From Schizochytrium sp. TIO01 (taxonomy: Eukaryota > Sar > Bigyra > Thraustochytrida > Thraustochytriidae): a DNA stretch of 64,000 bases. The notes beneath the pieces are model-generated. The model had not been told where the DNA came from. It was given only the letters and a program-made list of their open reading frames with translations, and did not search any database. The stretch is from the NCBI GenBank assembly GCA_004764695.1, contig SMSO01000025.1, positions 1,721,102 through 1,785,101 on the forward strand, given 5' to 3'. Shown in pieces: positions 58,080 through 64,000 of the stretch; position 1 is the first letter of the stretch, and every line of letters starts with the position of its first letter. Position numbers and translations under genes: made by a program.

Positions 58080-60399
58080 TCAAGTGTTTTGCTGGCTTAT
58101 ATTGAAGGTTCGCTTCACTTGTAGTGTTTGGAGCTTGGCGGTTCCTTAAGCATGCCATTTTCTTACCTCCCCACCACTTCTTAACAAAGACGTTAATAAA
58201 TACAATATATCATTCTTTATGGAATAGATGCTACCTAACATTTGGAGGTTGTATACGTTCTAAGTACAACGCTCACATTGATGCGGAGGTGCAGAAAAAG
58301 ATGCATAGTCGTCGTTCACTTTGACGTATTATATATCGATCGAGACAATTAATCTTGTGTTATTGTGTTGTCTTGCCTTATATCGTAGCGTCTCGGCTAA
58401 AACAAGCTAGAATCACCATCATGATATTAAAATGTAGCTGAGTACCGGCAAGAAAGCAAAGAACGCTCCGAGCAGAATCGCATTATAGACAGGACAGAAC
58501 TTTATCATCGGCAGAGGTTCGCAATACGAAAGATGTGACCTACAAACGAAGGTATCGTCCACTTCTGTATCAAGCTCCTATGCAACGACGAAATAAGAAT
58601 CTCTAATCCACATCAAAATAGATAGACGAAGTCAACATTGGTAGAGAGCGAATGGAGACACCGGGTCCTAGTCACCTCCTTGAGTTAAAGAGATCATAAA
58701 AAGTGGCACGACTATAAACTCTATAATCTGCATGTATTGATTAAATAGTACTTTAAGGGTTTTCGCTTGAGCTTATACTTGAGCTTTTGCTTGATGCAGG
58801 TAAAGGATATTTCATAAAGTTTTGATTGTGGGAGCGATTGCAAGGGTCGTGTTTGTGTCAGCTCGACAGTCTCTCCAGAATGCACTCTCCAACTAATTTT
58901 CCCATTCCGTTGTTGCTCTCGCCACATTTGTGTTGGTAAATATAACTCGAGCAAAACCCTAATGCAAGAGCACGCTTCGTTGCACCAATCGCAGGTGCAC
59001 TCACGATGTCTCAATGGCACGTGTATCGACCTTGCGATGTATGACTTCAAGTGCTTCACAAACTTGTAATACGTTAAACCGCTATGTCCTACTACTGGAC
59101 ATTACATCGATCACAAAACTCGACGCAGAGCCGATAAAAGCTGAGCGAGCAGGTTGCAGAGCAGATGGCCTGTCTTCGTCAGTACTTCCGTGTCTCAACC
59201 TGCAGAGAGTTGTTGTTTCCTCGCAGTGCCTGGTCCTTTGTGCATAATTTGATCACGTCAAACTCCAAAAGGGCTCGTGCACGTTGAGGAAAAGGAAGAG
59301 ATCCAGGAGTCCTAGAACGCGCATAGCAAAGTACTAGCACTTGCCGAGGTGTCCAAAAGCGCTTGCTTGGGATCAGACTTTTCCAAGGCAACGCATTGCA
59401 ATGTAATGCAATGCAATCAATGCTATCAATGCAATCAATGATGGTGGTTCCTGTCGGCATAAGGCACGGGGATGGTCGCTAAGAGAACTGCTTCTGCGGC
59501 ATTAGGGCATAGCCAGAATATGGACGCAGAAGCTGCTCATCAGAAGGGTGCCCAGAGAGTTTAATATACAGCAGGAAGGGGAAGAAGAAGTAAAAGAAGA
59601 AGAAGAAGAAGAAAAAGTTGGTTAGTATAGTTAGTTAGTTACCTTATAAAGGCAGACTGAGAGAGAGAAACAGAGAGAAAGAAGAAAGGGAAAAGAAAGC
59701 GGAAAGAATGGGGAAAGAAATTTTGGGAAATTCACGGAGAGGTTGGAGGAAGTGAGGAGGAAGATGATTCCTCGAAGAGAGGGGCCACTGGCCAAGCATA
59801 ACTCATACGCCAGGCGAGAAATGTAGACTCAGACTCATAAAATTGCAGTGTATGCAGAGTAGGATAAATTGCAGTAGGAAGAGGGGGAGGGAGAGAGGGT
59901 GTCAGAGGGGGAGAGTAAATGTAAAACTGAAGGGGGTTGAGAGGGAGGGAGGCAGAGGGAACGGAGAGAACTTGAAGGAAAGAACCTTTGAGGAAAAGAT
60001 ACTAGAGAGAGAAAGCAAACCGGAAACGCGACGAAGTTCGCAGCGTATCATTGACCTTCTGAGCTCATCGAGCCTTCGCGCAGACCTCGAGCTTGCGACC
60101 TCTGCACCACGCACACGCTTTCCTTGAGGCCACACGAAAGACTGTGCCTGAAGCCGGGACAGAGCCCCTGCAATCGAGGAGACCTTTCCTCCAGACTGCA
60201 CCTCGACAGAACGGTATACTTACAAGTATAAAGATAAGGCGAAGCAAATTTCCAACAATACAGAAGCTTCACTAAGTGACCAAGTGACCAAGAGCAGAAG
60301 AGAAGAAGGACCTGCTTGATAGACGCTTCGCAAGCTGAAGATTGGAGTAGACGTAGATCGATTCTTGTAGACAGCAGTTGATAATTGCGCGTAGGAACA

Positions 60400-61137
60400 A
60401 TGTCGCAGAAGAAGAACATCATGGAGGGTGCCATTGAGCCCCTCGACCTCGAGACCCTCAAGACTAAGGTGCACCTGCTGGATCACCCAGTTGCCAAGCA
60501 CAAAATGACGCAACTGCGTCGTAAAGAAACCTCGAGCAAACACTTTCGCGAGCTCATGCATGAGTTGACTTTGTACCTTGGATTCGAAGCAACCAAGGAC
60601 CTCAAGACTAAGCCCTGTGTAGTAGATACCCCGCACGCACGCCATACTGGCGAAGAGGTCGAGACGGAAGTGGGCCTTGTGCCTGTGCTCCGGTCCGGCT
60701 TGGGCATGGTTGATTCTATGCTAGAGATTATCACCACGGCTCAAGTCTTGCACATTGGCATGTACAAAGACAAGAAATCTCTCGTTTCCACACTTTACTA
60801 CAACCGCCTGCCGCGCGTGTGCGCCGTGGACCGCGCTATCATTCTTGAACCCGTAGTCGCCACGGCCGGCACAATCAGTGCCGTCGTAGAAATTCTCAAG
60901 GAGTGGGGTGTCAAGGAAATCCACCTTATTTGCGTTGTGGCATCCCGCCTTGGTCTCACCACTCTTTTGGATGCCCATCCTGATGTCACAGTTCACATTG
61001 CCGCTATCGATGATGCCGTCAATGAGGATGGTGAGATCGTGCCGGGTATTGGCGATGTCGGTGACCGCCTCTTTGGTACTCAGGAGATCTCGCGAGGCAG
61101 TGAGCCGCCTTCTCCCAAGCGCCAGCGCAATGAGTAA
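60400..61137 (+). CDS. UPRT: Uracil phosphoribosyltransferase
   Basis: 245 residues from ATG 60400; the frame runs on to a TTG at 60385 but no earlier ATG. The enzyme makes UMP from uracil and PRPP in pyrimidine salvage. Family signatures are the N-terminal LDHPVAKHKMTQLRRKETSS, the segment LVPVLRSGLGMVDSML, the PRPP loop (EPVVATAGT, 150-158) and the uracil-binding C-terminus (GIGDVGDRLFGT, 216-227). The PRPP loop starts with Glu where most members have Asp (DPMLATGGS), and the usual ASPEG or APEG segment reads ASRLG, so it is a divergent member but with intact overall architecture. A C-terminal extension (PPSPKRQRNE) resembles a basic nuclear signal. Length is somewhat above the bacterial norm of about 210. 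Confidence 0.94.
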   Translation: MSQKKNIMEGAIEPLDLETLKTKVHLLDHPVAKHKMTQLRRKETSSKHFRELMHELTLYLGFEATKDLKTKPCVVDTPHARHTGEEVETEVGLVPVLRSGLGMVDSMLEIITTAQVLHIGMYKDKKSLVSTLYYNRLPRVCAVDRAIILEPVVATAGTISAVVEILKEWGVKEIHLICVVASRLGLTTLLDAHPDVTVHIAAIDDAVNEDGEIVPGIGDVGDRLFGTQEISRGSEPPSPKRQRNE

Positions 61138-62107
61138 GGGTAGTTTGCAGTCCATGCATTTGTTTTGCACGACTATGCGCTGATTAGATTTCTTCGTTAG
61201 CTTTTCCTGACTATCTTGCTTGTTTAGATGCATGGCCTCATCTTCTACAGACAGAGATCCAACGTATGCACGGGAGTATTATGCATACGCTCTCAAGTCA
61301 GTTGACCCCAGTCATCTCTAAATTTCATTTCTCTCACTTCAGGCGTGACCTTTGTCTATTTCCTGAACACTAGATGGCTGACTCTTTTTCATTCTCATAT
61401 ATAACGACTGAATTGTATCCAGAATGCTGTACAACACTATTTATTTTCTTGAAAGATCAACATTCTTGAGATGATGCTGTCTAGTGAAAGCATCACGATC
61501 CAATTAAAAGAAATAAGCACTCTTGCAAACGACTAAACCCTTCTATTGCTCAATTCATATTGCAAGCTTTTCGAGCTTCATCCTCTTCATTGGAGAATGC
61601 AGAGCATGTATCTGATGCTCAAGGAAAGTTTTTGAAATAATTAGCGCGAGGTTTCAGTTGCCAGACTGCGCACAAGTCAACTTGAGGGTTGGCAGATAAA
61701 TAACAAAGAATAAGACAGAAGAACACATGCATGGTTGCAATAAGTTTAAATCTATGTGAGCTATGGGTGTACCCTCTTTCGCTTTGGTTCACAATTCCAA
61801 CTTGCTTGTTGTAATCTTTCATACTTCTTCCCTCGCAGCTTTTTGCCATCGCTTAAAAGTCAAACCAGCTCACACCAGTGCAAGCAGTTACTTGTGAGGA
61901 TTGTTGAATGTGTGGATAGTACAACATGCAGAATGTTTATTCGAGAACAAAGTGCAAAACTAGAAGCGCATCGATATCCAACGCTTGTTTTCGAAGAAAA
62001 TAGCCTTGTTGCAATGATCATGATAGAAAGAGCCATAACAAACACAGAAGCTGGGTTTGTTGACTGTACAATCTTTCTTTTACAGTAAAATGCAATTTGG
62101 CCACTTC
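61138..62107. other. Intergenic, convergent gene ends
   Basis: AT-rich spacer between the uracil phosphoribosyltransferase and DnaJ gene ends. The plus-strand frame at 61756-62088 has no motif and is not called. Confidence 0.55.
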
Positions 62108-62830
62108 TTACACTACCCCTAAAAATCCTCCAAGTACAACTGCGATCAACAAGGGAAGCTTTGCTGGACTAGGGACAAAGAATAATATCGCAAAAAATAG
62201 CATCCAGTTTGTGTAATACATCACAACTGATGGGAGAACAATAAAAAAGAGGAATGCCAAGAGATTTCCAGGAACTCTGTCATAAACTGGTCGCAGGGAC
62301 TCGGGAATTTGCTCACGCATGCTGATTCCGTTGATAACAACTCCATTCCCGCCAAGGCCGCCACTAACAAACGTAAAGCCCCCACCAGGCATTGGGCCGC
62401 CGCGAGTACCAAACTGGGAACCTTGAGCATTGGCGCGCTCCATCTCTCTAAAAAATTCACGAAAGATGTCATGTGGGTCAACTCCAGCCCCAGCAAACGG
62501 GTTTGCACCACCGACTTGAGAGTTGCTGGAAGGGTCACGACCAAACTGTTCATAATGTGCTCTGCTATCAGCATCTCTAAGACACGCGAATGCCGTTGCG
62601 ACTCGTTTAAAAGCCTCTTCAGCACCTTCAAGAGAGGTTTTGTCAGGGTGCAATTTAAGTGCAAGTTTTCTGTAAGCCTTTGTCACCTCCTTCTCTGACG
62701 CAGTTCTCTCAAGTCCAAGCACGACGAAATAGTCCTTTTCCTGTAGGATCTTCTCAATCAGAATCACAGTCTCCTTATCCCCCTCTCGTGTCGCGTTAGG
62801 GGTATTTGTCTTCGTTACAGTTTCCGCCAT
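62108..62830 (-). CDS. Membrane-anchored DnaJ (Hsp40) co-chaperone
   Basis: 240 residues from ATG 62830. The J domain covers about 32-97 (DYFVVLGLERTASEKEV, with HPD at 61-63 and the final FKRVATAFACLRDADSRAHYEQFG), which stimulates Hsp70 ATPase. A Gly/Phe-type linker (about 98-175) has GGGFTFVSGG. The C-terminus has two hydrophobic segments (about 188-215 and 218-239; NLLAFLFFIVLPSVVMYY). The order J domain, Gly-rich linker and C-terminal membrane segments resembles DNAJB12/DNAJB14-type ER proteins, but the DUF1977 domain is not evident, so it is a shorter relative. An ER membrane location with the J domain in the cytosol is inferred. Confidence 0.92.
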   Translation of the reverse strand: MAETVTKTNTPNATREGDKETVILIEKILQEKDYFVVLGLERTASEKEVTKAYRKLALKLHPDKTSLEGAEEAFKRVATAFACLRDADSRAHYEQFGRDPSSNSQVGGANPFAGAGVDPHDIFREFFREMERANAQGSQFGTRGGPMPGGGFTFVSGGLGGNGVVINGISMREQIPESLRPVYDRVPGNLLAFLFFIVLPSVVMYYTNWMLFFAILFFVPSPAKLPLLIAVVLGGFLGVV

Positions 62831-63507
62831 GGTGGCCCGTGCGTCAACTTAGTAGCTGCCTTCGCTTCTACAACTTTCTGATTTTCAAAATAAAACTCTT
62901 CCCAGGTCCTTTCGTGACTATCAAGGCCGAGGCGAGACACTACTCCCTCCTGGACCCTCTTTTGGCAAGTCTTGACTGTCGAGTGAGGTTACGCGTGTTT
63001 GCTGTGCGTTTGCTCTTGAGCCCAAAGAACATTACTTTACAAGCTTTTCATGGTAACATTTTAAAACATCATCTCTTCGAGACGAAGGTAGTATATATCT
63101 ACTTAGTACTCTAACACTTGGGCAAACACCGAGTCTTGTGCGCACTCAGTAATCTGTAGTATTGTGCTACTAAGATAGAAAGAAACTAGTATGAGTAGGG
63201 CACTAATACTACTAAACACAGATCAGCAATCAAAGTCCTTTCCGACTCGCTTGCTTGCGAGTCGATTTAGTGCCCCGCAAGAGGCTTCTTTGGCCTTCTC
63301 ACTGCTGGCTATTGACTTGGACATTGAAGTTCTCTGTGTTTAGGTCCCTGTAAGAGCTTGGTCTGTTGGAGACCAGCTTGTACGCCACGTAGGCCTACAG
63401 GATTGATTCATAATAGTCGGTCAGCAGCGGCTCCATCGGGCGCCTAGACGACAAGGAGGGATTTACCGTGCAAGTGTAGCTCACTTGCAAACCTAGGATA
63501 GCCAAAA
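62831..63507. other. Intergenic region between divergent genes
   Basis: Shared upstream region of the DnaJ and Yip1-family genes. No gene or repeat array of note seen. Confidence 0.55.
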
Positions 63508-64000
63508 ATGTCGATGGAACCTATGACAGAGCATGATGCCGAGCTCATGACGCTCGATGAGCCGGTGTCGGAGACAATTAAACGCGACTTGAAGATGATC
63601 GGCGCTAAGCTTAAATATGTTTTCATGCCCACGTCTAAGGCCGAGGAAACCATCGCAGAGCTCCGTAAGTGGGATCTTTGGGGCCCACTTTTGTTTTGCC
63701 TTATTCTTTCCGTCGTGTTGAGTCTTTCAGCATCCGAAGATCAAGGTTCAACTGTATTTGCATGCGTTTTTGTTGTAGTCTGGTGTGGTGCCTTTGTTGT
63801 CACTCTCAATGTTCAGCTTCTTGGTGGCAAAGTTCCCAACTTTCAAAGCGTCTGTGTCCTTGGCTACTGCATCTGCCCACTTGTATTGGCGGCTTGCCTA
63901 GGCATGGCGTGGAGCAACATCTTTTATCGTATTGCATTAGTTATTGCTGGATATGCGTGGGCCATGCGCGCACCCGTTGTTTTTATGATGCAGTTAGTCT
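63508..64000 (+). CDS. YIPF6: Yip1-domain protein, YIPF6-like (3' end outside window)
   Basis: Open from ATG 63508 to the window end, 164 codons. The cytosolic N-terminus (LDEPVSETIKRDLKMIGAKL) and the segment KYVFMP, then LRKWDLWGPLLFCLILSVVLSL match the YIPF6 branch of the Yip1 family. The membrane segments carry the family motifs VTLNVQLLGGKVPNFQSVCVLGY and CICPLV. Yip1-family proteins are multi-pass Golgi and ER membrane proteins that interact with Rab GTPases in vesicle trafficking. The last membrane segments and the stop lie beyond the window. Confidence 0.93.
   Translation, partial: MSMEPMTEHDAELMTLDEPVSETIKRDLKMIGAKLKYVFMPTSKAEETIAELRKWDLWGPLLFCLILSVVLSLSASEDQGSTVFACVFVVVWCGAFVVTLNVQLLGGKVPNFQSVCVLGYCICPLVLAACLGMAWSNIFYRIALVIAGYAWAMRAPVVFMMQLV

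Larger units (their letters stand above)
55564..60399. other. Long intergenic region
   Basis: Contains the 86-bp triplication and possible gene remnant described separately, an AGCA/AGCC run (56673-56700), a G-run (57365-57374), an ATGCA-type pentamer run (59394-59440), a GAA run (59596-59614) and purine-rich sequence (59650-60010). A 5' untranslated exon of the uracil phosphoribosyltransferase gene may lie near 60.0-60.4 kb. No other gene seen. Confidence 0.5.

Overview
The window is nuclear DNA of a protist. It carries a cytosolic ribosomal protein (eS24), a Ctf18 clamp-loader subunit, a Yip1-family Golgi protein, an RMD1-family mitochondrial protein, GT-AG spliceosomal introns and abundant microsatellites. 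Most genes have intron-free coding regions. A stramenopile such as a labyrinthulomycete (thraustochytrid) fits the gene content and unusual domain fusions, but this is inference; no rRNA or lineage marker is present. Fourteen loci are supported with fair to high confidence and one (the first) only as an unnamed partial reading frame. Gene density is low, with two long stretches lacking convincing genes (2.1-10.2 kb and 26-32.6 kb).

Layout. 0-2 kb: 3' end of an unknown gene and a degenerate flavoprotein-like membrane protein. 2-10 kb: no gene, microsatellite-rich. 10.2-11.2 kb: a linker-histone (H15) plus SWIB fusion. 14.5-17.4 kb: a type I membrane aspartyl protease. 18 kb: a small two-pass membrane protein. 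22.2-24.3 kb: one protein with Qa-, Qb- and Qc-like SNARE motifs around a dysferlin domain. 24.8-26.0 kb: MOCS1A/MoaA with a one-base frameshift. 26-32.6 kb: simple-repeat desert. 32.6-33.6 kb: phosphoglycerate mutase. 34.6-37.6 kb: CTF18. 39 kb: small membrane protein. 40.5-44.0 kb: receiver-TPR-EF-hand-CNB-CNB protein broken by two one-base frameshifts. 45.4 kb: RPS24. 47.8-51.6 kb: a three-exon gene fusing a seven-blade RCC1 propeller to an NCS2-like permease. 54.2-55.6 kb: RMD1 family. 57.6-58.1 kb: an 86-bp triplication inside a possible gene remnant. 60.4-61.1 kb: uracil phosphoribosyltransferase. 62.1-62.8 kb: membrane DnaJ protein. 63.5 kb to the end: YIPF6-like Yip1 protein.

The genes form no operon or obvious cluster; they are independent units on both strands. 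The most notable content is the set of multi-domain fusions, above all the single-chain Qabc-SNARE/dysferlin protein, the RCC1-permease and the Ca/cyclic-nucleotide sensor-like scaffold. Three coding frameshifts all have the form of a missing base, at least two in a homopolymer, which looks more like systematic assembly deletions than gene decay.
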